This document shows positions 1-51,465 of a DNA stretch of 64,000 bases, in pieces; the stretch's first letter is position 1; each line of letters starts with the position of its first letter. The notes under the pieces were generated by a model. It was not told the origin of the DNA. It worked only from the letters and a program-made list of their open reading frames with translations, and made no database searches. Where the stretch lies: assembly GCA_013396525.1 (NCBI GenBank), contig VWYX01000120.1, positions 1,040,891 to 1,104,890 on the forward strand, read 5' to 3'. This DNA comes from Chaetorhynchus papuensis (taxonomy: Eukaryota > Chordata > Aves > Passeriformes > Rhipiduridae). A program made the translations under genes and the position numbers.

Positions 1-1252
1 TAAACTTCTTTACTTATAATGATGTATTTTTAAGTTTGAAAGCCTGCTCAGATAACAGCATCCCTGAGGCTAAACTAGGAAATCATAGAGTATGGCTTAC
101 AATAATCTGTTTAGGTTTAAGTTACAAAAAGAATTTTTTGTAAGTTGTAGTTTACCTAAAAAAAATCCATTCTCAACATAATCCTGTTGAGAGCACCTCT
201 CTACTTCATTAACATCCTCTTAGGAAAACATTCACACTGCTTCATTCTAGATTTTCAGGACAGAGCTAGAGATTAACTGTATAACAAAACTAACTCAGGT
301 TAGAAAACAAGAGAAGATCATCCATTTTGAATCATGGGCCAATCTCGCTAGGTTTTTTTCCTGTGGGAGTTACAAACATGATAAATTTCTCTATACGTAT
401 GGAATAAGTCATGATGGGACCAGGATTTATGCAAAATGCTCAAGAAATATGGTAACATGGGCAGAAATTACTATAAATGCACAATTGCCCTGAGATGCCA
501 TCTCTCAGTTCCACACGGAGGACATGTACAGCCAATGAATTGGGTCAGATAATGTGTGAGGGAAGAGACCAAAATATTCTGGGAGCAAAACCAACTTTGA
601 TCCCTTCCGACAACATAAGCAAGGCATTTGCACAGAAGTATATCACAGCTGGGAAGGCAGCCAAGAAACCCTGTATTCTCTTCTATCATAAATCCTGCCA
701 AGTCATAGCTGATTTAGCTATTGCAGATTGTCGGTCCATTAAAGCTAATTATTTTTTAGATCAAATAGCCACTGTCTTTCTGTTTTCACTAGAAGTGATT
801 ACAGAATAGTTTTCAGTGAGAGAGTTCTGAGAACTTAGATGAAATCAGGACCAAATGAATTGTTTCATTTGAAGAACTGCAGTGTTCGAAGAAGAAATTT
901 GAACAATAAACTGTCTTATTTGCTAAGGAGTAAGGTAGCATAGTCAGAGTCCATTAAAGATAGCATGCTTATAAACTAGGTTTTTCCTCATAAAATTTCA
1001 AGTTTGATACATCCTTTGTATGAAAATATTAACCATGAAGAACTGAGAGACTGATAGGCAGCCATCCTTTTCCTTTTGGCATATGAATGGACTTTAAATA
1101 ACACCTCCAGATCACTGCAGGACATTACTAATGCAGTATAACCATAAAATGGGAATTATTTTTGCACATACATAATATTAATCCAGCAGTAATGTATTTT
1201 ACAACACAGAAACTTTACTATAGTCAATTTTACAATATTAATTTGTACTTAC
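1..1252 (-). other. SCN3A: SCN3A intron 19 (5' part, cut by window edge)
   Basis: AT-rich intronic sequence downstream of exon 19. I looked for the DIII S3-S4 exon (VSLVSL ... SLRTLRALRPLR) and found none. A 110-codon plus-strand ORF at 477-809 has no recognisable family. Confidence 0.8.
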
Positions 1253-38595
<37,343 letters not shown>

Positions 38596-41500
38596 GTTTT
38601 CATCCTGCAAATTTAATTACTTAAAGATTCTCGCATAAGAATGACCTATAAAAGAAAGTGAAATTATTTAGGCAAGCTAGATTGTACCAATAGAAAAAAC
38701 CTCAACATTTGGTCAGAAATTCTTTCCAGGCTTAAATAGAAATAGAAGCAGCATATTTCAAGGCTGAATGACAGTTAAAAGCAACTGTTCAGAATTTGTT
38801 TAGATATTTTATAAATTATTTTTCAGCTTTTTCCTGCTGATCCAGAAAAAGACACTATTTCTGCCTACAGACACTGCTTTGACTGTGTCCTTGGACCATC
38901 CCAGTTAGAGCAAACTGCTGATACAAGTGTTTTGACAGTACAGCTTTTTTTTTTTTTTTAACAGCAAGTATAATGCATAGTCTGTGAGGTACTATTGAAA
39001 ATTGTAAACCTACATTCTACTACTTAATAGATTTTATCTTTTCATATTTTTTCAAGCATAGGTAATACAACTTTACAAATATAAATACTTTCATTAAACT
39101 AAAAGATTTTGCATGGCTGGTGCTGTTTAAATTACAGCAACTGAATTATGGGAGGAACAAGCATAAGTCTTTCTTACTGACACTTAACTGTGGTGAAGGC
39201 TAACATGAGATACCAGAGCAGGTTAGGCTGCAGTTATTGACTGTGAGCTGTGAATCAAAACCACAGGCCTTTTAAATAAAAGGAAACAGGATGTACAATC
39301 AAGGCTATGTGGGAAAAGATGCTGCTTCTGAATCTTTGCAAGACAAGTGTCATATTATTGCAGACTGAAACTAGTCTGAAACCTAAGACTCCAGTTCCCT
39401 GTGAATGTCTTCGGTACCAGTGGTGGATGATGCTGCTTTTTCCTGCTCTCTGCACTGAACTCTCTACTGTACAGCAGGTCTCTTTATGAAGTCCTGCAGT
39501 GCATCAACTGAAAGCAGTGTTACTTTTCTCTCTTCCAAGCCCTTCTGCAGCAGGAACAGTAATTTAAAGTGATGTACTGTACAGCACAGTTGAGAGGTTT
39601 GAATAGCTGGAGGGAGAGAATGGCAAAATGAAGGCAAATATGGTTAAAGAGTGGTGCCACCACAAAAGAAATTAAAGCCTTACTTGGTGTCCACTTTGCA
39701 AGAGTTTATGGCATAGTGTTGTAAACATTTTGATTATGAGAACCAATTTTAAGAGGGAGTTTCAATGCTTAACTATTGAGCATTAATTATGTTTTCTGTT
39801 TAATTACATTTTCTGTGACATGAAGCCACGTAACCTTCCCTACATTACTTCATGAAAATGCAACATCTGTATCGTGGAGATGCCACATCTACATTTGAGA
39901 CATAATATTCTGCTCATTTGCACTCATTCAGTAGTCTTTCTCCTAAAGCTTCTTGCCTGTCTAAAGCAGTTTGTAGAAATCCACACACGCACAGACAAAA
40001 AAAGTGCAATAGTAATGATGTTAAGAAATAAGATACGAAGGCAGAAGGGGATGTTAAGAAGTGTTTGAAAAACCTAGAGTAAGAAACTGGAGGAAAGAAT
40101 TGAAACAGCATGTTCCTAAATCTGAGTTACCAATCCAATGACACGGTAAGGACTCATGTTCCTGTGCCACCTCTAGTTTTTATCTCTGGAGTGGGTTCGC
40201 AGCACAGCATCAGTGTGTACGATCAGCACTGAGGTCACTGAAATAATTTAGTCAGTAGATTATAGCACCAAGTGGATAAGCAATACAAGACCAGAACCGA
40301 GATACCTGACCATAAATTCAGAAATAAAATACACTATACTGTAGACACAAAGAAGAAAATTTCTCTCAAGGAATATTCTGGAGAACTATGAGTTAATGTA
40401 AAGTGCAGAATGACAGAAACTGTGGAGTGGCTGGAGGTACAGATGGAGTATTAAAGGAAAAATGAAATATAAAGCCAGCCGGAGTCTCCAGCAAGCAACC
40501 TTATCACAGGCGTCTATGCTGAAATTTCTGCTACTGATTTTTTCTTTATACAAGATGGATGCCGTTGCTAATCCCTTTTTATTAGTTAATGTAACTCCCA
40601 ATTAGAAGGATTCTAAACTCAAACTTGTCCCTTTTTTTTAGAATTAAAAGCACACTCATTTTCAGGATACAGTCCTTTGATTACTACTTTTGCTCATGCA
40701 GGATTAATGAACTAAGAAGATGTCTGAGGTTTCCCTTTGGTCTTTCTGAATAATTCACTCCTTTATTTCCCATTTTACAGGTCTGTGATTCAATTTGTCA
40801 CCCTAGGTGCCTTTTCTATGAAACTAGTTTCAAAAGATGCATCCAAATCGAGTCATCAGTGTGCCTGTCTTGTTCAGACAAGACACTTTATAGTTCAGTG
40901 CATTTGTTTAGGCTGCTTTTCATTAACAGTTACAGGTATGAATGGTGTAGCAAAATGCATTGTCCTCACTTAAAAGATATGTATTTGTATTGCTAGCTAT
41001 CCACAAAAGAGCCAGCAACTGACTGGGGAAAATATTGGCAGACTTAGGGATTCACTGTATTTCTCGGGGAAAAGAACATGCCCTAAAAAAGTTTTCCTGA
41101 AGAGTTGGAAGCATTACTTGAGACCTGCCTCCACTACTGTCTAGTGCAGTTACAATTTTTCTTTGCTGCTGCTATTACACAAGAAGGTTTTTCCTATACT
41201 GAACATGCCCCAGGCATTTTCATTCACATTACAAAGCTTACCAGAACAACACAGAAATATGTGTCTGATTACTGTTGCTATACATGCCTTAATTTAATAG
41301 AACAATGAAACAAAAGTTGTGCTGTGGCCTGTACTGAGCCCTGAACAAGCTCTTAGCAATCCTTAAATCATGAACTGCTCATTTGTTAGTAATAGCTTCC
41401 CTTCCCTTCCTTCACTGGTTTTAAAATCGCTGGTTGTCTGGTAACTAAACTGCCAGGATATGAATAATAGGCAGAATCCAGATATTCTGTATTTATAATA

Positions 41501-44204
41501 ATTCAGAATAACTATCATTAAAAACCAATCTTTAAAGAAAGAGTCTCAAAACTACATGTGGTACAGGACCCTGAGCACCTTATTTTGCTCAACAAAGAGT
41601 TTCAAGTATTTGAAATACAATTTTGGTCTATATATCACATATATAATGCTCTATAATTTTATACATTTCATTAGAAAAATGAGGTTCACATTTATTAAAG
41701 ACATGCTTTTGCCATTTAGTTGTAATTAAGCATTGCATTCTCTAAGTCCTTCTCCAGTTTTCCTTCAGTCCCTTCCTTTAAATAATAAGATTGAGCAATA
41801 AACAGTTTAAAATTCTTAAAATTTTATACATATTTCAGCTAGTTATATTATGTCCATGGATAACTTTTTAAATTTTATTTTTAATATAATAATCTTCTCA
41901 CCATTTACAGAAGATGAGTCAGAAAGTAAGTAAAATATCTGTGCTAACAATGTCAAATTAATTTTTCTGTGTCTCTGGAAAAGCCAGAAGAAGTGGCCTA
42001 AAGGTATCTATTTTTATGATATCTTAAATAGGGCAAATGGTAAAAGTAAAAGTACCAGTGTACGCATCAGGTAGATACTATGATTGTTTATTAAAATCCT
42101 CCGGTTATCTAACAGGTTATCTGCATATTGCATGAAACTGCACATAACCCATTCAAAATTTTCAAGGTGGAGAAACAGCAAACCTTGCTGGTTTCTTTTT
42201 CCCTTTAAATGACTGTCTGCTAAAACCTTGAAAAAGCTGACTACTGAGATTTTCATTCCACTAAAACTCAAACAGTTGATTAGGGTTGGAGTAAGTGCAA
42301 GGATAGCAAATGGAATCTGTAAAATGACCTGCTGTCCTAATTTTCTTATGCTAATCTTTTATTTGAGAAGCTGTAATTTGGAGCTAATATCTTCCTGTGT
42401 GCCAACCCTGCAACAACCTCTCAGATGCTAAAGCCTGGATTAAAAACTTCCCTCTAAATCACTACTGTTAATAAGACCAGATGTCTCAATGGAAGTAAAT
42501 CAAAAAGGTGTGTCTCCCATGGTAGGACAGACAGAAGCAGCAGGGCTAGTGGCACCACCTCAGCATCAGCTAGAGATTACTTTCTGCAGTTTAGAAATAA
42601 AAAGTGTGGCTCCTGTGTGCTGATGTCATCAGAAAAATACCTCAACTCAAGCTCTTACAGTCCTAAGGAGGAAAGAGATACAAGGGAGTATATGCTGGGA
42701 CAGTCTAAAGAAATGGGTCACCTTAGCTGCCTCTCTTAGTGTTTGGGAAGTTGCTTTGCAAAATTCAGGTATTGATTTTCTGGAAGTGAAGATAAATTAC
42801 ATTTAAGTTACTGTGCTCTGATCAAATTCCAAATCAGGAAATGCTGCCTTCAGTTTGTTCTAGAAAGAAAAGGATAGGTAACTGTAAGTTTCTTGTGAAA
42901 ATTAAATATTTTCATTGGCATTTCTCATGGCTTTTGTGCACAGAGAATAATTTCATAAAGCAAAACGTGTTTTGAATTTTTTAAAGTTATAGATAATTAT
43001 CTTTTCATAATTGACATTTAACATCATTTACAATTTATCCTGGCATATTTACCCTATTTTTTACTGCTTTAAAAATATTTGAGTAAGAATCAGAATTCCA
43101 AAAAGAAGAAAAGAGACCCAAAATGTCACTGCTGTAGTTCACAGTGGTAAATGCAATGCAGTGCAGATTTCTTTGAGATATCTAAAGAGACATTCGGTTA
43201 AAATTATCTGTGGGTCGAAAGGCAAAGAATATATGAAAGTTGGTTTCATAAAAGTAGGTATTTCAAGGAAAGGAGTGATTTCCTCAAAGCTGAAAACAGC
43301 CTTCAGACTTTAGCACCTGGTCAGAACATGCCTATTATTTAAACTGTAATCTAGTAATTTAAACTATGAGAATTTGTATTTATATGTCCTCCCTGACTAA
43401 CACATAGTCAGGATTTTCTTTTTTTCCATTAAGTTCATCATTTACCATTGATCCATTGTGTCGGTTTTTTTAGATTATAATTTATCTGTAACAATGACTG
43501 TATTTGTATTTTGTATTTTTGTCTGTATTTGCACAGTCAGCCTCAGTAGCCTATAGGCATTAGTGTTACATAACTATTCAAAATAAAAATAATTAAATCA
43601 CCACCAGGTGTTTATTAATAAAATTAATAAATCCCAGAAGACAAAAACAGTTGTTATGAGAATATGAAATCAACTAACAAGGGTATGTCACAGAAATAAT
43701 ATTCCTTAAGAAAAAACTTGCCTTAGAATGGTTTAGAATAGGGTGAATTAGAATAAGTGGCTGAATATGAACTGGTAATTCACATTGGCTGAAAACCAAG
43801 CCAAAGAATAGTAAATGCAGTAAATGCTTCAGGTGTTTCGGGGGTATTACATGCAATTTTATTTCATGTTCTCAGTAATTACTTGAAATTAGGTGTGAAA
43901 GTACATTAAATGAACCTTAAGATTCCCAACATCAGCAAAAGAAAACACTGTAAGTCTTTGGAAATCTGTGTAGAATATATTACATGAGCTTCAATCTGAT
44001 TGGTGAAAGACTAGGCAGATGGGAAAACACTCAAAACAGATCAGATTAGAGGCTGGAAAGCAATTTCAGACCTGTCTGAAAGATCCAGAAGCCACTTCTT
44101 GGGAAAATATTGTTGGGCACTGCTCTCTCTCACCAGACATTGCTATGGATAGCCTTTCCCCCCACTTATTTGTCTGGTTTTGTCCATTGCCATTCCAGTC
44201 ACCC

Positions 44205-44285
44205 CCTTCCTTCCTTCCTTCCTTCCTTCCTTCCTTCCTTCCTTCCTTCCTTCCTTCCTTCCTTCCTTCCTTCCTTCCTTCCTTC
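44205..44285. repeat. (CCTT)n microsatellite, about 20 perfect units
   Basis: 81 bp of uninterrupted CCTT (AAGG on the other strand). It creates three overlapping artefactual FLPS-repeat ORFs on the plus strand. Confidence 0.98.
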
Positions 44286-47082
44286 GACCTCTCTCAAACA
44301 TTTGCTTTCGAATTAGTTTGTTCCTATTTCTTATCTTAGTTCTTACTAATCAAAAATTGATAGGTTATGTAAAGGAATGAATCAGAATTCCTCAGATATC
44401 TACCTGCAAGTTGTAGAACTCCCAAAATAAATCATCTGACCCATTTATCTATAAAAATTGACCAAAACCTCTAGGAATTCTTTAAATGCATGCCTGCCTT
44501 GTATTTTCTTTAACACCATGAGTTGCCTCTGTGTGAAAAGAAATCATGTGTCAATACTTGAAGTATTGGAAAAACCTGAAGAAGGACAAATGAAAACCAT
44601 ATGCAATTCAAGTGGAAGGATCTCTTTTTTAGCCTACCAGCCTAACTGGAATACTGTACTCTAATCAACATTTTGCAAATACCTTCCAGCATTAGAGATC
44701 CTTACATTCCAATGAAAAATAGCTACAATATATGTAACACAAATTTCTACAGCTGGACCTCATAAAGGTGTTCATTTCAGGCATCCACTGGTATTTTAGT
44801 GAAGATATATAGAGGTATATCAACTGGCCATCTTTTGCAGTGAAACATTGTTTCTCACCGAGAAGAATAGAGAGTCTTACCTTTATTTTTCTAAGAAATG
44901 CCAAATTTCAGAATTTAACCTCTGCATCTTCTGCTAATGTGAAAAGAAAAAGGCTGCATTTCTAGCAGAAAATGGAATTGGGAAGAAAGGCTTCTCCTTA
45001 GGAACTGAAGCTTCTTCAACACTGCAGTTCCTTCAAGACTCTCTCATTCTTTGTTCCTGTGTCCAAAGCTCCTCAAAAATTAATTGCAGTAGACAAAGAT
45101 AAGTCTACATATTCACATAGACATATTTTTCCAACCTAAGAGCACCAAGAAGAAAAACAGGATTGAAAATTAGTTATTTCACAAAATCGAATACAGAACA
45201 AAAGTACATTTAAGAATATTCTTTAAGTGATATGCATTTCAAAGATTCCATTTCATTCCATTTTACCTGCATGCTTTAACTAAAAGCAAAAATGGGTCTT
45301 GTTGAAGTTACTGCACCACTAGTAAAGTCTTTGGTAGATGGGGTAACTGTGCCCAGACTAAGAGGAGTGCTCTCACCTGTCATTTGGGGAACTGAACAGT
45401 GTATCATTACTCCCAATGGATTTACTGTCTTTAAGCAGGCATAGAAATTAATTAACTCTATATTTGCATGAAAATATGGCTACTTCTTCAAGTTATTTAT
45501 CTTAGAGATTGTTGGTACGAGTGTTTTTCTTTGTGCAACAAAATTTTTCTTCCCTGCCAAGTAATATAATAGCAGAAAAACACAATATCTTCAGGTTCTT
45601 CAGTATAAATTACTTGCATCATTACAAAAGCTGACCAAAGGTTGGCCATGCCTTCCTCAGTCTTTAATAATCTGCATATCCAGTTTTCATTAAATTTAAA
45701 TAGTCTACTTACATCTTACACATATTAGTCTTCAGCCACTGAGATTGTGATGAGCTGTCTTTGAGACATTTATTCTCATTTGGATATCTCATCTAGATAT
45801 ATTTCTGGCTTTTTGTACTTTTTTATGTTGTTATTTTGCTTTTACTCCTAGAGAAGAAAAGAAGACATCCTTCTCTTTTAGGTCTCTGCTCTTCCCAAAG
45901 CAGCCCTTAATAATACTTTTCTCCAAATACAGTGAGAATGAACAGCCACTGTAGAAACTCTGTAGATAAAATAAAGAAAATCTGAGTAGACACAGATCAG
46001 GTCAGAGAGAACACAAAAGGGGGGAAAACAAAAGTGAAAGCTTTCTCTTAGACCACTGCTTCTCTTACTCTTAAAGATAGAGGATCTCCAAGTACTTCAA
46101 GTACAGAAAATATGTTTCAAAAACTAACCTAGAATTCGCCTTCTACTATTTCCTATCAATCTAGAATTGCATTTTCCCAAATATACAGTAAGTGGTACCA
46201 CAATTAGATCTTCGATTGTTTAATAATGTAAACTCATCCCAATGATGGTTAAGAGCAAATTCTTTCAATGCCCTGGTCATTTTGAGTAAGGCACTGATTC
46301 AGCACATTTTTCTGTGGTGAGTCACTACTGGAGAGCTTCCACCAAAGATGTCTGAAAGCTGTATCTCTGTATCTCCAGTCCTGACCTCAGGGAATCATGA
46401 CTCTGCCACCATTGATGCTTATCCACCAATGCATATTTTACACTGAATGCAGCTTTCCCTGGGGGTACGTATGGGACTTCCCCATCCCTTTGACTATTGG
46501 GTGCATCTGGATTCTGCCCCTCAAGCAGCACTGTGGCTGAAATCTGATCTCATGGTCCGATGCAGCAAAATGTTTAAGTGCTGTTGCTCACAAGTTTCAA
46601 AATAACATGAAAGGGATTTTAGAGGTTCCTAATAAAAGAGCAATCACTAATACTAAACATTCCTATGACATTTATTTTCAAAAAAGGGAGCGTAACTTCT
46701 CTCCAGTTGTAAAATATCTGCTAGTTTGCAAAATGTTGAGGAATTAATTTTTAAAGTGAGAATTATTAATAACACTAGCAGTGCCAGTAATTTCAACAGA
46801 TCTGTATTTTGAATTAAAGCACAAGGCAGAGACCCTTTTGTCACATGAAACCCCCCAACCTTGTCTCCACCTCGATGCATCATGGTAGTATAATAGCATC
46901 AGTGGTAGTCACAGCAAAACTTGAAGGAAACAGGTTGGCTGAACTGTGTGCCCTTTGTCCTGAATTTATAATAGACCTAGGCCATGTCAGTGTAATTTCA
47001 CTGCAGGATTTCAACTAGTATCTCATCTCATATAGTTTTTAATATTTTTTTCTGTATAATGCAGGTATTTGCAATACAATAA

Positions 47083-47175
47083 AAAAAAAAAAGAAATAGC
47101 AACAAGAAAAACCTCAACAAAAAACCCCAAACAAACAAACAAAACCCAAACTAACAGAAAAACCCCCAAACCTCT
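47083..47175. repeat. A/C-rich low-complexity tract
   Basis: A run of adenines followed by irregular AAAC/AAACC stretches (aaacaaacaaacaaaaccc, aaaaacccccaaacc). It generates spurious Lys/Thr/Pro-rich ORFs. Confidence 0.8.
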
Positions 47176-50100
47176 AGGGTTTTTTCTTGATCTATTATCT
47201 TTGGTTCTCACTCCTATAGCAGAAATTTTCATAGGTGGGTCCAAATTATACAGTTTTACTGTAGCTGAAAGCGATGATAGAAAATTATTTTGGCTGATAC
47301 CACGTTGACCAAAATATTTTTATTTAGGGTGTCTTATCTTAATTCATCTCCCAAGAATGAACCATAGGTAAAATCTCAGGCCAAGTCAGAAGTGATTCCT
47401 GATGGACAGATTATATATATTCTTCCATGCAGGGCTCTTTCCTGAAGTCTTCTGCATGTATGGCATGAGCATTTATTCTAAAGCTGGTTAGAATATGTTT
47501 CAAATTCTGAGACATGATATTGCTTGAAAGAATGTTTCAAACTTTGTCCTCATGCTCTTGAGCTTCCTTTCAAAGTAATGATAAACTGGGAAAGAAAGAA
47601 ATGGAGTTATTCAAAATGAGATTTTCTTATAAAGATCATTATAGGACAATAAGCCAGTGATGGTTGTCACCTAAGAGAAATCTCACGTTAGAAGCAAATA
47701 ATCGTGGGCAGCTGTATTGATATTTGATGTTGAGCAATTATAAAAGTGTTAACCCAGTTCTAGATTAACAAGAAACAGAGTTATACACAAAATAAGTTGT
47801 CCAAATTCAACTAATTCCTAAAATTTTGTGTGTTCAAAATTTAAGTGTGCTGACAAGGGAAACACTGGTACATACAACAGTATCCATTGGAAAGGTGTTA
47901 AAGAAATTACAATAAAACATCAGTGAGCAATATCTAAATACATCACAGTATTGATTTTGCCGTGTAAAAGAAATAGAAAGCTCTGTTAGTAAAGTAGTAC
48001 TCTTATCTAAATTTTTCTAGGGAAACTTACGAAAATGCATTTGCAATAGAAAACATTGTTTATGAACTTAAGAAAAAAAGAAACAAACTAAACTTGGAAA
48101 ATGAATCGAATCATTAAGAACTATGCAGCTGCAAACCTTACTTTCCTAGTCTTACTATGCCCCAGAAACTAGTCAATACAAAATATGAAAGAATAAACTT
48201 CATATAACAACAGATTAATGGACTGTATTTAGAATTCGACAGTTGTCTAGGAAACCAAAAGGGAAAAAATTGGAACTTCTGTTTGAGAGGCTTACACACA
48301 GTCCTTGGCTGAATGCAATCGTTACGACACAAGGAAGAAAATGCACAAAAAGCCAACATGAAAATAGAGTGCTTTATACCCAGGGTTTAACACAGCATAT
48401 GAAAAATGTACATGGATTTCTCCAAGGCATTTATTCAGGCATCATGGAACTGTCTATTAAAACATAACCAAGCCTTAAGTTTGAAATGTTTTCCAAATGG
48501 AATATGGAAGTATGACTTAGATCTAGTCTCTACCTGCATGTTAAAAATCCAAAGGTGCAAAGCCTATCACTTACAACTTCTACCACCTCTTTGAAAGTTA
48601 TCTCTAAAACACTGAAATTTCAGTATATTAACAAAATATTGTACTAATTAGATGCCTATAGCTTTAAGTGGTATTTGTTATGGAATGATAGCTAGTGCTA
48701 TAGCAGCTACTAGAATTCCGGTATTCTACCTATTATAACACTAACTAAAACAAACTGACATGTAGGAAATACATGGCAAGTAACTTAAACTGTTGTTAGC
48801 AAAATCCTTTCAGGAAGACTCCTTTAATGCTCAGTTACAGCTTCACTCAGTAGGTAAGAAATTCCTTCATAACACAGGTTGAATTTTATTTATATTGATT
48901 TTGGTCAGAACTTCTGTCTCAGGTCAGATTTCTTCATGCGAGCATTTTGGCTTTAAATATTAGTGACAGGCTTTTCTTTAGACATTTCATCTAAATGACA
49001 GTAAACATTAGGATTGCCCTCCTTCAGTTCAATCTGACCTTGGACTCCTGGGCCCTTTTGAAATTGCCTACTTATTTCTGTCATCAAGTTTATACCACTC
49101 AGACATAAAAATAACATTACTGATTGTTTTTCTTACTCTAAAGCCTAGTACTTTTTCTTTCATCTGTCATAAACAAGTTTTGAAGATTATTGGGCTATTG
49201 AGTTAGAATAAACTTTAAAAAAATTTTAAAAATTTTTCAAAGCTGTTTGTGATGAGTGGAATTTATTTTGCTCCTTGATAAGGTGCAAGAGTACAAGTTA
49301 GGTGTACACCTTTACTCATCATTAAAAACTGCCCTCTATGTAATGTAAAAGTCATCACACAATTTAGATATAGAGAACTCTTTTTCTATAAAGAGTGCTC
49401 TTCAGTGGAAAACACCCTCAAATGTCTGCTGGAAATAAGAACAATTTTCTATCTGTCTATCCCTGAGTGTCACTGTGGAGTTAGGTTAACTTTGCTAAAA
49501 TATATAGGGATTCTTCATTCCTATGACTTAGTTCCCTACTTTTGTGGTCTACCAGTTTGATCCTTACTATTTGACCACTGCACAAGCATATATACACTCA
49601 AAAGTAAATGTTCTTATAGTAATAACTGTGGAGAAATTTCTGTGCTCAAGGAAATCAAGTTGGAATCATGTTAATTGCATCTGAGAAAAAAAAAAATCCT
49701 GCATTTTTAGGTGGGACACAGACAAATTCACATTCAGGTTTCCAAGACTGCCACATGCATATTTCAAATATTAATAAAAAGTGATAAAAATATTCTTGTA
49801 TCAGAGTCTTGGTACAGTTACATGGTTGTCCTCTGTGACTGGCTTTTGAGAAGGCAATGAGGGTTGTTTGTTAAGAAAGCACATCCATTTAACATCTGAA
49901 AATTTTGTATTTGGACATATTTAAAATTGAACCAAGAAATTTATGTTCCTATGAGTATATTTTTAACCAACACAAATTTGGAATTCCTCAGTGTGTCCAA
50001 ACATTAAAAGATAGTACAACAATGCCTAAGAAAGGGCAGGGTTTCAAGATATGCAAACCTAGGCAAGCAAGAAATTGGGACATGTGGGCCCAAATTCAGG

Positions 50101-51402
50101 CTACATGGACTCAGAAAGCTTCTGCTTCTATTCCAGGACTTCCAGGCAGTGAAAGGACATAATTTATGAGGAATGGTGACAGACTTTTTCTCAATTAATA
50201 AAGTAGCCAGGCCACATAGTGCTATGTTGCCCTACATAAAAGGAACTATTTTTCCTAAGAACAATTCATTTCCTCATTTACTTCTTCATCTGCATTTCTG
50301 TAGTGAATTTGAACACAAACTTGTAACTTCCTAGAATCCTATATAATCGTGCAAAATAATATTCTATGGTTAAGCAGATAAAGGAAGTTTCTTGCTTCAC
50401 ATTGTTTTTAAAATAAATTATGCTAAAAGACCATAAACACTGGTCCCCTCTCATGTTGCAAAGGGGGGCCTTAAAATTAAATAAGCAACATCTAATTTGA
50501 ATATAAATAATCTATAAATGGAAATTGCCTGCAGTGTATACTTATCACAGGATCTTCCTGTTAAGTGGTTATAATGGGTATGGTAAGGGGGATCACAGAA
50601 CCAGTAGTGCTGCTGCTCATCCCAGCCATTTTCCTTACAGGACTCTGTGATATTCTCTCAGATTTACCAGTGTGCCTCATTAATGCCATTCAGGAAATCC
50701 TGTAAAGAAATAGGAGGATGTGCCTGATGCATCTCACGGACAGGGAGTCAGCTGCATGTGCTCTTCAGCTGATCTACACACACAGTGACTTCAGCATCTG
50801 TGAGACATCAGCTTTGCTGAGCAGGTACAGCATGGATGCAACCAATACCTCTGGGATGTGCCAGACCCATGCATATGGACCATGCACTCAAAATATGCAT
50901 ATTCAGAATGTAGCCTTTTGATATGGGTACATGACATCCAGAAGGCTGACCCAAAAAAGTAGCAGGAAAAACATTTCTGCTACTAAGGTTGAAGAAGGGA
51001 CATGTGCACATGGTAGCTCTATGATTACACTTTCTTAAGTAAAACTACTCAGTCAAAAAAAGAACAATAAAGAATAGGAATAAATAAAAGAATAAATAAA
51101 GAATTAATAACAAATTAGACATATAATTAATCTGATCATAAATAACCTTTTCCTTAAGCTTTTACATGTGAAAGCACCTCATAAGTGCTCAAGCTCTTTA
51201 ATTAAATTTTAATTTTTTTAGTTGCATTTTTCACTGTAAAACACATTCTGTGATCTGTCTTAGTTGATAGAGCAAGTGAACAGTAATTTTTCATAAGAAG
51301 AGGTTGTCAAGACTGAGGACCACATTAAAGTTTAGTAACAATTTAAAATCACAGTTTTGGGGTGGATTACCTGGTCCTTTTTGTTTGAGATTTGGAACTT
51401 AG

Positions 51403-51465
51403 TGGGGGTTTTTTTTCTGTTGTTAGTTGGTTTTTTGTGTTTGTTTGTTTGTATGTTTGTACTGG
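51403..51465. repeat. T/G-rich low-complexity tract
   Basis: gggggttttttttctgttgt followed by gtttgtttgtttgtatgttt. Imperfect GTTT repeat in noncoding DNA. Confidence 0.75.

Noticed and set aside
477..809. 110-codon plus-strand ORF near the left edge
   Set aside because: No recognisable family, and it lies in an intron antisense to SCN3A.
44019..44380. Overlapping ORFs with FLPS repeats
   Set aside because: Direct translation of the CCTT microsatellite in three frames.
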